From NCBI RefSeq assembly GCF_039691755.1, contig NZ_CP137552.1, positions 1,550,001 to 1,614,000 of the forward strand: 64,000 nucleotides of DNA, given 5' to 3'. A program made the translations under genes and the position numbers. Origin of the DNA: Halomonas sp. Bachu 37. GTDB taxonomy: Bacteria; Pseudomonadota; Gammaproteobacteria; Pseudomonadales; Halomonadaceae. Under the pieces are notes generated by a model, which ran no database searches, was not told the origin of the DNA, and was given only the letters and a program-made list of their open reading frames with translations. Positions 9,567-17,476 of this stretch are shown piece by piece (the first letter of the stretch is position 1; each line of letters opens with the position of its first letter).

Positions 9567-10718
9567 ATGTCCGCCACCTCTTCTTTCGCCGTCGATGCCA
9601 GCAACATCGATACCGACACCGCTACCGAGAGCCCCTCTCGCCAGCTCTCCGACTCCGAGGGAGAGCGCTTGGCGGCGCTGGTCAAGAAGTGGGGCCGCGA
9701 GCTGGGTTTCCAGCAGGTGGGCATCACCGATGTGAATATCGTCGAGCATGAAGGGTATCTGCAACGCTGGCTGGAAGCGGGGCACCACGGCGAAATGGGC
9801 TTCATGGAGAAACACGGTAGCAAACGCACCCGCCCGCAGGAACTCGAGCCGGGTACCTGCCGCGTCATCAGCGTTCGCCTGGATTACCTGCCCCCCGAAG
9901 TCGAGACCACCAAGGTGCTCGGTCAACCGCAGAAAGCCTATGTCTCGCGCTATGCCCTGGGTCGCGATTATCACAAGTTGATGCGCAAGCGCCTGGCAAG
10001 TCTGGCTCAGCAACTCGAAAAGGAGGCCGGGCGCATCGGCTATCGCGCCTTCGTCGACTCCGCCCCGGTCATGGAGCGTGCCCTGGCCCAGCGCGCCGGA
10101 CTGGGCTGGTTCGGCAAGAATGCCATGCTGCTCAACCCCAAGGCGGGCTCGCTGTTCTTTCTCGGCGAGCTCTATACCGACCTGCCGCTTCCCGTGGATG
10201 CGCCTTACGCGAAGGAGCACTGCGGCAGCTGCAGCGCCTGTCGCACGGCCTGCCCTACCGGTGCGATCGTCGACGACAAGGTGGTCGATTCGCGCCGCTG
10301 CATCTCCTATCTCACCATCGAGCTTTCGGGAGCCATCCCCGAGGACTACCGGCGCGCCATGGGCAACCGCATCTACGGTTGCGACGACTGCCAGCTGGTC
10401 TGTCCTTTCACCCGTTTCACCCGGGCCAGCCAGGAAGCGGACTTCGCGCCCCGGCACGACCTCGATCGCGCCGAGCTGCTCGACCTGTTCAGCTGGAGCG
10501 AAGAGGAGTTTCTCGACAAGACCGCCGGCAGCGCCATCCGCCGCATCGGTTATATCCGCTGGCTACGCAACGTGGCCGTGGGCCTGGGCAATGCCCGCTG
10601 GAGCCCGGCGATCGAGGCCGCGCTCAGCGCCCGGCGCTGCTATCCCTCGGCCCTGGTACGCGAACACGTCGCCTGGGCCCTGGCGGAACAGCGCGCCAAG
10701 CGCCCAGACCTGATCTAG
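9567..10718 (+). CDS. queG: Epoxyqueuosine reductase QueG
   Basis: QueG performs the last step of queuosine synthesis, reducing epoxyqueuosine to queuosine in tRNAs with GUN anticodons. It uses cobalamin and two 4Fe-4S clusters. The ferredoxin-like cysteine motifs are CGSCSACRTACPTGAI and CDDCQLVCPF. An active-site region is visible near RAFVDSAPVMERALAQRAGL. The first ~30 residues before the conserved core look non-conserved, so a later start is possible, but I saw no better in-frame start with a ribosome-binding site. It ends 25 bases from the convergent orn. Confidence 0.95.
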   Translation: MSATSSFAVDASNIDTDTATESPSRQLSDSEGERLAALVKKWGRELGFQQVGITDVNIVEHEGYLQRWLEAGHHGEMGFMEKHGSKRTRPQELEPGTCRVISVRLDYLPPEVETTKVLGQPQKAYVSRYALGRDYHKLMRKRLASLAQQLEKEAGRIGYRAFVDSAPVMERALAQRAGLGWFGKNAMLLNPKAGSLFFLGELYTDLPLPVDAPYAKEHCGSCSACRTACPTGAIVDDKVVDSRRCISYLTIELSGAIPEDYRRAMGNRIYGCDDCQLVCPFTRFTRASQEADFAPRHDLDRAELLDLFSWSEEEFLDKTAGSAIRRIGYIRWLRNVAVGLGNARWSPAIEAALSARRCYPSALVREHVAWALAEQRAKRPDLI

Positions 10719-10743
10719 CCGATCACAGCTGAAGCGCTACGGC

Positions 10744-11325
10744 TCACTCCTCTTCGTCGCGCTCGGTTTCCGCACGCAGGAATGTCTTGCGATAGTGGGC
10801 CAGCTCCTCGATGGACTCCTTGATGTCATCCATGGCCAGATGCACGTTACGCTTCTTGAAGCCTGCCTGCGCCCCGGGATTCCAGCGCTTGGCCAGCTCC
10901 TTGAGGGTGGAGACATCCAGGTTGCGGTAATGAAAAAACGCCAGCAGCTCGGGCATCTCGCGCTCGAGAAAGCGCCGGTCCTGATGGATGCTGTTGCCGC
11001 ACATCGGCGAGCTACCCGCCACCACATGGCGCTGCAGGAACTCCAGGGTGCTGCGCTCGGCGTCGGCGGTGGTCACGTTACTGGCCTTGACGCGCTCCAC
11101 CAGGCCCGAGCCCCCATGGGTCTTCCGGTTCCAATCGTCCATCGCCGCGAGCAACGAATCGGGCTGCTTTACCGCCAGAACCGGCCCTTCAGCCACGACG
11201 CTGAGGTCGCTGTCGGTAATCAGCGTCGCCACTTCGATAATCCGTTCTCGCTCGGGATCGAGCCCGGTCATTTCCAGGTCGATCCAGACCAGCAGGTCGT
11301 CGCGTGGTTGGGTTGCTTGCGTCAT
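10744..11325 (-). CDS. orn: Oligoribonuclease Orn
   Basis: 3'-5' exoribonuclease of the DEDDh family that degrades two- to five-base RNA fragments, including pGpG released from c-di-GMP. This links it to the c-di-GMP genes later in the window. The first Exo motif is [20 protein letters not shown]; ExoII lies around [18 protein letters not shown] and ExoIII around [14 protein letters not shown]. Length 193 (E. coli 181). It is divergent from rsgA, as in many gammaproteobacteria, with about 80 bases between starts. Confidence 0.97.
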   Translation of the reverse strand: MTQATQPRDDLLVWIDLEMTGLDPERERIIEVATLITDSDLSVVAEGPVLAVKQPDSLLAAMDDWNRKTHGGSGLVERVKASNVTTADAERSTLEFLQRHVVAGSSPMCGNSIHQDRRFLEREMPELLAFFHYRNLDVSTLKELAKRWNPGAQAGFKKRNVHLAMDDIKESIEELAHYRKTFLRAETERDEEE

Positions 11326-11408
11326 TGGTCGCTCCAGTGCAGTGCCGACAGGACAGTCGGCATGTTTGATGAGTACAATGCCGCTATTGTAACGATCTTC
11401 TGGTGCCC

Positions 11409-12443
11409 ATGAGCAAACGTAACCTTAGCCGCCAGCAACGCTGGCGCGTGGAAAAGATCCAGGCCGAGCGCGCCAAGCGTGCGGAAAAGCGCGATGCCGA
11501 CGATACCGACAAGCTGGCTGCCGGCGAGTACGGCGCCGAGCAGACCGGCCGCGTGGTAGCGCATTTCGGGCGTACCCTGGAAGTCCACGATGACCAGGGC
11601 AACCCGGTGCGTTGCCACCTGCGCGCCAACCTGGACGGCCTGGTGACCGGGGACCGCGTGATCTGGCGGGCGAGCAACGACGGCTCCGGCGTGGTGGTGG
11701 CCCAATTACCACGGGACACGGTGCTCAAGCGCCCCGACCCACGCGGCCAGCTCAAGCCGGTGGCGGCCAATATCGACCAGCTGCTGATCGTGTTCGCCGT
11801 GGAGCCTGCCCCCCATGCCAACCTGATCGACCGCTACCTGGTCGCGGCGGAAGCCACGCAGATCCCGCCGGTACTGGTACTCAACAAGATCGACCTGTTG
11901 CCGGAGGACGGCGGGGAGCTGGGTCTGTTGCTGGAACGCTACCGTGAATTGGGCTATCCGGTGATACGCACCACCACCGCCAGCGAGGACGGGCTTGCCG
12001 AACTGCGCGAGCTGCTGACTGAGCGCACCTCGGTGTTCGTCGGCCAGAGCGGGGTTGGCAAGTCCTCGTTGATCGACTTGCTGCTGCCTGACGAAGAGCT
12101 GCGAATCGGCGCGCTTTCCGCCGATTCGCGCAAGGGCACTCATACTACCACTACCGCCCGGCTCTACCCCATGACTGGCGCCGGGGTGGAAGCCGGCGAG
12201 CTGATCGACTCTCCCGGCATTCGCGAGTTCGGCCTGACCCATCTGGACGAGCAGGAAGTGCTCGATGGCTTTGTCGAGTTTCGCGCGCATCTGGGGCATT
12301 GCCGCTTCAGGGACTGTCGCCATCGCCAGGAGCCGGGGTGCGCCCTGCTGCAAGCCGTCGAGAACGGTGATATTCATCCCGCCCGTTTTGCCAGTTACCG
12401 GCGCATAGTGGAAAGCCTCGATACCGGCCCCGGCTCATTTTGA
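11409..12443 (+). CDS. rsgA: Ribosome small-subunit biogenesis GTPase RsgA
   Basis: RsgA checks the decoding site during late 30S maturation. It has the circularly permuted GTPase order of its family: NKIDLLPED first, then P-loop [12 protein letters not shown], then [10 protein letters not shown]. The N-terminal OB fold is preceded by a basic tail ([20 protein letters not shown]), and the C-terminus has the zinc-binding [18 protein letters not shown] two codons earlier (11403) is an alternative start; the ATG at 11409 gives the usual MSKRNLS N-terminus. It probably forms an operon with the sulfurtransferase 22 bases downstream. Confidence 0.96.
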   Translation: MSKRNLSRQQRWRVEKIQAERAKRAEKRDADDTDKLAAGEYGAEQTGRVVAHFGRTLEVHDDQGNPVRCHLRANLDGLVTGDRVIWRASNDGSGVVVAQLPRDTVLKRPDPRGQLKPVAANIDQLLIVFAVEPAPHANLIDRYLVAAEATQIPPVLVLNKIDLLPEDGGELGLLLERYRELGYPVIRTTTASEDGLAELRELLTERTSVFVGQSGVGKSSLIDLLLPDEELRIGALSADSRKGTHTTTTARLYPMTGAGVEAGELIDSPGIREFGLTHLDEQEVLDGFVEFRAHLGHCRFRDCRHRQEPGCALLQAVENGDIHPARFASYRRIVESLDTGPGSF

Positions 12444-12465
12444 TCCGCTTGCAAGGAGACGTCGC

Positions 12466-13296
12466 ATGAGTTCTGAAACCAATCTGCTACCGCTGATCGT
12501 TGAACCCGAACAGCTCCAGGAACATCTCGATGAGCCGAACCTGCTGATCGTCGATGTGCCGGCGAATGCCGACAGCTACCTACAGGGCCATGTGCCCGGT
12601 GCGGTGTTCCTCGACTTTCGCCACTTGATGCGCGGCGAAGGTCCGGTGCCCAACGATGTCCCCGATGTCGAGGTGCTTTCCCGTCTTTTCAGCGCCTTAG
12701 GACTCACTCGGGATACCCATGTCGTCGCCTATGACGACGAGGGTGGCGGCTGGGCGGCACGCCTGCTGTGGACCCTGGAGCTGCTCGGTCACACCCGCTA
12801 TTCCTACCTCAACGGCGGCATACACGCCTGGCGCGACGCCGGACTAGAGGAGAGCCGCGAGCCTACGCCCACCACCCCCAGCGACTATGTCGCCGAGATA
12901 CTGCATCCCGAGGTCATGATCACCCGCGAGGAGATCATCGAGCGCCTTGGCGACAAGCAGTTTGCGATCTGGGATGCACGTTCGAGCGCCGAATACGACG
13001 GCCAGCGCGGCAACAACAAGCATCTCGGTCATATTCCCGGCGCCGTCAACATGGACTGGGTCGATGTCATGGATCGCCAGCGCGCTCTGCGCATTCGCGA
13101 TTACGCCGAGTTGATCACCGAGCTGCAGGCCATGGGGCTGACCCCGGACATGGAAATCGCCACTCACTGCCAAAGCCACCACCGCAGCAGCTATACCTGG
13201 CTGGTGGGCAGGGCACTCGGCTTCGACAGGATTCGTGGCTACCCCGGCTCCTGGGGGGAATGGGGCAACCGCGACGACACCCCTATCGAGACCTGA
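12466..13296 (+). CDS. rhdA: Two-domain rhodanese-type sulfurtransferase (RhdA-like)
   Basis: Thiosulfate or similar sulfur donor:acceptor sulfurtransferase. There are two rhodanese folds: an inactive N-terminal one (about 10-125) and a catalytic C-terminal one (about 145-276). The active-site loop reads CQSHHRSS. It resembles the CQTHHRS loop that I recall from Azotobacter RhdA, and differs from the basic CRKGVT loop of mammalian rhodanese and the CGSG loop of mercaptopyruvate sulfurtransferases. AAGGAGA lies seven bases before the ATG. It sits between rsgA and psd, as I recall for rhdA in Pseudomonas. The natural substrate cannot be decided from sequence. Confidence 0.88.
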   Translation: MSSETNLLPLIVEPEQLQEHLDEPNLLIVDVPANADSYLQGHVPGAVFLDFRHLMRGEGPVPNDVPDVEVLSRLFSALGLTRDTHVVAYDDEGGGWAARLLWTLELLGHTRYSYLNGGIHAWRDAGLEESREPTPTTPSDYVAEILHPEVMITREEIIERLGDKQFAIWDARSSAEYDGQRGNNKHLGHIPGAVNMDWVDVMDRQRALRIRDYAELITELQAMGLTPDMEIATHCQSHHRSSYTWLVGRALGFDRIRGYPGSWGEWGNRDDTPIET

Positions 13297-13315
13297 GCCC
13301 CATCGAGACCTGAGC
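13281..13315 (+). repeat. 17-base tandem duplication across the rhdA stop codon
   Basis: Two adjacent copies of cc(t)atcgagacctgagc occupy 13281-13298 and 13299-13315, differing by one inserted T. The first copy contains the rhdA stop codon; the second is out of frame and non-coding. It looks like a recent slippage duplication with no effect on the product. Confidence 0.7.
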
Positions 13316-13412
13316 AAGCTAATTGCCCAGGCTGTGGTCAAGCAAGCCAACACCAGGCTTTGGCCGATGGCTCACATAGAGACAACGAGAGAATCATCAA
13401 CGAGAGATAGCC

Positions 13413-14264
13413 GTGCGCGACAAGCTCTTTTCCCTGCTGCAATACCCCTTGCCCCATCATGCGCTATCGCGCCTGGCGGGCACGGTGGCCGACTCCTCGA
13501 CACCCTGGTTCAAGGATCGCCTGATCAAGGCCTTCATCAAGCGCTTCGGCGTCGACATGAGCGAGGCGCTGGAACCCGACCCCGAAGCCTACGCCACCTT
13601 CAATGACTTCTTCACCCGCGTACTGAAAGCCGACGCGCGCCCACTGGGTAGCGGCATCGTCAGCCCCACCGACGGCGTGCTCTCCCAGTACGGTCGCCTG
13701 CAAGGTGGCGAGCTTGTGCAGGCCAAGGGTCACACCTATTCCGCAAGGGCGTTGCTGGGCGGTGATGCCGCTCTGGCGGAAGAGTTCATGAACGGCAGCT
13801 TCGCCACCATCTACCTGTCGCCGAGCAACTATCATCGGGTGCATATGCCGCTGACCGGCACCTTGCGCGAAACGATCTACGTGCCGGGCCGCATCTTTTC
13901 GGTCAACCAGGCCACGACGGCCCACGTTCCCGGACTATTCGCTCGTAACGAGCGGCTGGTGTGCATATTCGATACCGAATATGGGCCAATAGCCATGGTG
14001 CTGGTGGGGGCGATGATCGTCGCGGCGATCGAAACCGTATGGTCGGGCCAGGTGACGCCGCTAGCCAAATCGCCGCAACGCACCCGCTTCGATCAAGGCG
14101 TGGTACTGGAGAAAGGCGCCGAGATGGGGCTGTTCAAGCTCGGCTCCACGGTGGTGACCTGCTTTGCCGAGCCCGTGCAATTCGAGGAGTACACCCGGGG
14201 CGGGAAAATCTACATGGGCCGGACGCTGGGCCGAGGTGCTCCCGGCGACGTTCCGACCTTCTAG
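13413..14264 (+). CDS. psd: Phosphatidylserine decarboxylase proenzyme
   Basis: Membrane-associated enzyme that turns phosphatidylserine into phosphatidylethanolamine. The self-cleavage site is visible as FKLGSTVV: cleavage before Ser245 would create the pyruvoyl group and split the product into beta (1-244) and alpha (245-283) chains. Other conserved runs are [10 protein letters not shown] and [13 protein letters not shown]. The start is a GTG at 13413 with only a weak purine tract before it. Length 283 fits the short bacterial PSD type I family. It ends 16 bases before the convergent epmA stop. Confidence 0.97.
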   Translation: MRDKLFSLLQYPLPHHALSRLAGTVADSSTPWFKDRLIKAFIKRFGVDMSEALEPDPEAYATFNDFFTRVLKADARPLGSGIVSPTDGVLSQYGRLQGGELVQAKGHTYSARALLGGDAALAEEFMNGSFATIYLSPSNYHRVHMPLTGTLRETIYVPGRIFSVNQATTAHVPGLFARNERLVCIFDTEYGPIAMVLVGAMIVAAIETVWSGQVTPLAKSPQRTRFDQGVVLEKGAEMGLFKLGSTVVTCFAEPVQFEEYTRGGKIYMGRTLGRGAPGDVPTF

Positions 14265-14280
14265 CGTTGACGTCAGCCGG

Positions 14281-15249
14281 TTAGGCCACGGGCGTCGCGA
14301 AGGCCATCACCTCGCCGACGCTCTGCTTGTCCAGCGCCAGCTGAACCAGCCGGTCCATGCCCAGCGCCACACCGGCGCCTTCGGGCATGCCGTGCTCAAG
14401 TGCCGCCAGCAATCGATTATCCACCGCCACTTCGGGCAGCCCCAGCGCTCGCCGCTCGCGGTTGTCCTCGGCAAAGCGAGCGCGCTGCTCGTCGGCGTCA
14501 GTGAGTTCATCATAACCGTTGGCCAGTTCCACCCCGTCAAGATAAAGCTCGAAGCGCGACGCCACCCACTCACCCTGCGCATCTCGATGGCGCCGGGCAA
14601 GCGCCGCCTGGCTGGCAGGATAGTCGACTACCACGCTGAGTTCTTCCCGCCCCAGATGCGGTTCGATCGCAAGGCTCATGAGTAGATCCAGGCAGGTATC
14701 TCGGGACTCCACGCTCATATCAGCATCGGCATGGCGAGACGCCAGCTGCCCAAGCTCCTCCTGGGTGGCGAGAAACGGGTCGATAGCGAGATACTCACCA
14801 AACAGGTCGCGGTAGCGGTGCCGCAATACCCTTGCCGGAGGCGCGGGCAGCAACTGCCGGACCAGGGTGGTGGTCTCCTCGATCAGCTGATCCAGGTTGA
14901 ATCCGGGGCGATACCACTCGAGCATGGTGAATTCGATGTTGTGGCGCCGCCCGACTTCGCCGTCGCGAAAGCTCCTGGCCAATTGAAAGATCGGGCCGCT
15001 GCCTGCCGCCAGCAAGCGCTTCATGTGAAATTCCGGCGAGGTCTGCAGCCACAACGGCTCCAGGCTGCCGGGGGTGTTCGCCGCCACCTGCAACGATGCC
15101 AAGTGAACATCGGTGCTGCCGCCATGGCCGAGTACCGGCGTTTCCACCTCGAGCACCCCGCGCCGGGCGAAGAACGCCCGCACCTCGCCAAGCAGACGAG
15201 CGCGGGCGCGTAATGTTTCGAGGGAAGCCGAAGGCCGCCAATCACTCAT
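14281..15249 (-). CDS. epmA: EF-P lysine beta-lysyltransferase EpmA (PoxA/GenX)
   Basis: A class II lysyl-tRNA-synthetase-like enzyme that attaches (R)-beta-lysine to Lys34 of EF-P. It has the catalytic core only, without the anticodon-binding domain: 322 residues, close to E. coli EpmA (325). Motif 2 lies around FQLARSFRDGEVGRRHNIEF and motif 3 around GVALGMDRLVQLAL. The start ATG shares its A with the efp stop (TGATG), so the enzyme is translationally coupled to its substrate gene. Confidence 0.96.
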   Translation of the reverse strand: MSDWRPSASLETLRARARLLGEVRAFFARRGVLEVETPVLGHGGSTDVHLASLQVAANTPGSLEPLWLQTSPEFHMKRLLAAGSGPIFQLARSFRDGEVGRRHNIEFTMLEWYRPGFNLDQLIEETTTLVRQLLPAPPARVLRHRYRDLFGEYLAIDPFLATQEELGQLASRHADADMSVESRDTCLDLLMSLAIEPHLGREELSVVVDYPASQAALARRHRDAQGEWVASRFELYLDGVELANGYDELTDADEQRARFAEDNRERRALGLPEVAVDNRLLAALEHGMPEGAGVALGMDRLVQLALDKQSVGEVMAFATPVA

Positions 15250-15815
15250 CAGGCGCGGGATACGTACTCGCCACTGCGTGTATCGATCTTGAGTACTTCG
15301 CCTTGGTTGATGAACAGCGGAACCCGAACCACCGCACCGGAAGAAAGCGTTGCCGGTTTGGAGCCACCTTGCGCGGTATCACCCTTGAGGCCGGGGTCCG
15401 TCTCGACCACTTCAAGCTCGATGAAGTTGGGCGGCGACACGTTGATGGCGTTGTCGTTCCATAAGGTAACGGTATAAGGAACCTGCTCCTTGAGCCATTT
15501 TTCGGTATCGCCCAAGGCCTTCTTTTCCACCGCGTACTGCTCGAAGGAGCCGTCGGTTTTCATGAAGTACCACATCTCACCATCGTTATAGAGATACTCC
15601 ATCTCCAGTTCCATGACGTCGGCGCCTTCCAGCGACTCTCCCGACTTGAAGGTGCGCTCCCAGACGCGCCCGGTATTGAGGTTACGCAGCTTGACGCGGT
15701 TGAACGCCTGGCCCTTGCCCGGCTTGACGAATTCGTTATCGACGATGGTACACGGGTCACCGTCCAGCATGACCTTCAACCCGCCCTTGAATTCGTTGGT
15801 AGAATAGTTCGCCAT
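15249..15815 (-). CDS. efp: Elongation factor P
   Basis: EF-P enters the ribosomal E site and rescues stalls at polyproline. The start is placed at MANYSTNEF (ATG at 15815), giving 188 residues, the E. coli length; the frame stays open 21 codons further up but that extension is not conserved. The modification loop reads VKPGKGQAF with the target lysine at position 34, consistent with EpmA/EpmB-type beta-lysylation. Immediately followed by epmA and divergent from epmB. Confidence 0.98.
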   Translation of the reverse strand: MANYSTNEFKGGLKVMLDGDPCTIVDNEFVKPGKGQAFNRVKLRNLNTGRVWERTFKSGESLEGADVMELEMEYLYNDGEMWYFMKTDGSFEQYAVEKKALGDTEKWLKEQVPYTVTLWNDNAINVSPPNFIELEVVETDPGLKGDTAQGGSKPATLSSGAVVRVPLFINQGEVLKIDTRSGEYVSRA

Positions 15816-15960
15816 ATTGCCTCTCACATAATATTCAGCGAAGCCGAGGCTTCGCCCGTAATGACTGGTGCGCCGCATGATAACCCGAAGCCCAGCCCTT
15901 GTGCAGGGCAGTCACGCCGATGGCTTGCAAGCCGATGCGATCTCGCCCGGCAGGAAGAAC

Positions 15961-16947
15961 GTGATTGCGCAGCAATCCAGCTGGCAAACCCAGCTCTCCC
16001 GCGCCATACGCGACCCCGACGAATTATGCCGTCGCCTGGGCCTGGAGCGCGACTGGACACAAGGTGCCAGGCAGGGGCATGACTTGTTCGAGGTCCGCGT
16101 CCCCGAGGCCTTCCTCGTCCGCATGCGCCACGGCGACCCCACCGACCCGCTGCTACGCCAGGTCTTGCCACTCGAGGCCGAGAACCGGCCGGTCGAGGGC
16201 TACCTGACCGACCCACTGGAAGAAGCCAGCCATACCCCAGCCAAGGGCTTGATTCACAAGTATGCCAATCGTGTGCTGTTGATCACCAGTCCCGCCTGCG
16301 CGGTCAACTGCCGCTACTGCTTTCGCCGCCACTTCCCCTATCACGAGAACGCTCCCTCGCGGGATCAGTGGCGCGAGTCGCTGCGACACCTGCGTGACGA
16401 CGCCACCATCAACGAGGCGATACTCTCCGGCGGCGATCCGCTGGCTGCCAGCGATAACCAGCTGGCCTGGCTCGTCGAGCAACTCGACAATATTCCGCAG
16501 CTCAAGCGCCTGCGTATTCATACCCGCCTGCCGGTGGTGATACCCGATCGTATCGATGACGCCTTGCTTGTCTGGCTGGCAAGGACCCGACTGCAGAAAG
16601 TCATGGTGCTGCATATCAACCATGCCAACGAAATAGACCATGCAGTCATCGACGCCTGCGCGCGCCTCAAGCAGGCGGGTGTGACTCTACTCAACCAGAG
16701 CGTGCTGCTGCGAGATATTAACGATAGCGTCGACACGTTGGCGGCGCTATCCGAGCGGCTGTTCGAAGCGGGCATACTGCCCTATTACCTGCACGTACTC
16801 GACCCGGTTCAAGGCGCGGCGCATTTCGATGTCCCGGATAGCGAGGCCCGCGAGCTTGTCGCTCGGCTTCGCGATCAGCTGCCGGGGTTCCTGATGCCTC
16901 GCCTGGTCAGGGAAATTCCCGGCAAGGCAAGCAAGACACCGCTTTGA
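15961..16947 (+). CDS. epmB: Lysine 2,3-aminomutase EpmB for EF-P modification
   Basis: Radical-SAM, PLP-dependent enzyme that converts L-lysine to (R)-beta-lysine, the substrate EpmA attaches to EF-P. The 4Fe-4S motif is CRYCFRRHFPY, preceded by VLLITSPACAVN; SGGDPLA and RIHTRLPVVIP are further family runs. Start choice: a GTG at 15961 has a good AGGAAG site five bases upstream and gives 328 residues. ATG 15877 and GTG 15868 in the same frame give 356 and 359 residues but lack a clear ribosome-binding site. E. coli EpmB is 342. Divergent from efp, so all three pathway genes lie within 2.7 kb. Confidence 0.94.
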   Translation: MIAQQSSWQTQLSRAIRDPDELCRRLGLERDWTQGARQGHDLFEVRVPEAFLVRMRHGDPTDPLLRQVLPLEAENRPVEGYLTDPLEEASHTPAKGLIHKYANRVLLITSPACAVNCRYCFRRHFPYHENAPSRDQWRESLRHLRDDATINEAILSGGDPLAASDNQLAWLVEQLDNIPQLKRLRIHTRLPVVIPDRIDDALLVWLARTRLQKVMVLHINHANEIDHAVIDACARLKQAGVTLLNQSVLLRDINDSVDTLAALSERLFEAGILPYYLHVLDPVQGAAHFDVPDSEARELVARLRDQLPGFLMPRLVREIPGKASKTPL

Positions 16948-17102
16948 TGCTAGGTTTATGAGAGGGCAAGGCGATGTCACAAGCATAGCGATACCGAGAT
17001 AATCGAAACGGCACGAGTCTCTGCTAAGGTTATATAGCTAACTATTTCCGCCAGGACGCCATAGTCCTGTCAGACAACAGATCAGGAGGAGACAAGAAAA
17101 CC

Positions 17103-17465
17103 ATGTCACGACCTCATTCGTCTGGACCGGGCGCCATCGTGCTCCTGCTGGCCTCGCTCGCCGGACTCGCCGTCGCCCTCTATGCCTATTTCACGCCTTT
17201 GACCGGTGTCACCGGATCGTTCGGTGCATTCGTTGCCATTCTGGCCTGTATCGTACTTGCATTGCTGGCGTTCGTTCTTGCGGCCGTAAGAGGTCGCGGC
17301 GCTCGCATGGCGCTGCGTGTGGTGATTCTGCTGGGTCTCGTCGGCACCTTTTTCGTCGGGTTGCTGCTGCATCAATGGTGGATCGGCGTCGCCATGGTGG
17401 TCGGCCTTGTCGGGTTGATTCTCGATATGCTCATGCCCCACGCCACCCATCCCGCCCACACATGA
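17103..17465 (+). CDS. Small four-helix membrane protein, SldB-like anchor for PQQ dehydrogenase
   Basis: 120 residues with four predicted membrane helices (about 9-31, 36-62, 67-88, 91-110) joined by short loops and ending in a His-rich tail. The next gene, a PQQ dehydrogenase, has no membrane helices and starts 11 bases after this stop. In membrane glucose dehydrogenase an N-terminal helical domain anchors the propeller and contacts ubiquinone; in Gluconobacter polyol dehydrogenase this part is a separate small subunit, SldB, encoded just upstream of SldA. By size, topology and position this gene fits that role. That is inference; I do not recognise conserved motifs firmly. Confidence 0.75.
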   Translation: MSRPHSSGPGAIVLLLASLAGLAVALYAYFTPLTGVTGSFGAFVAILACIVLALLAFVLAAVRGRGARMALRVVILLGLVGTFFVGLLLHQWWIGVAMVVGLVGLILDMLMPHATHPAHT

Positions 17466-17476
17466 GGAGCCGCGCC

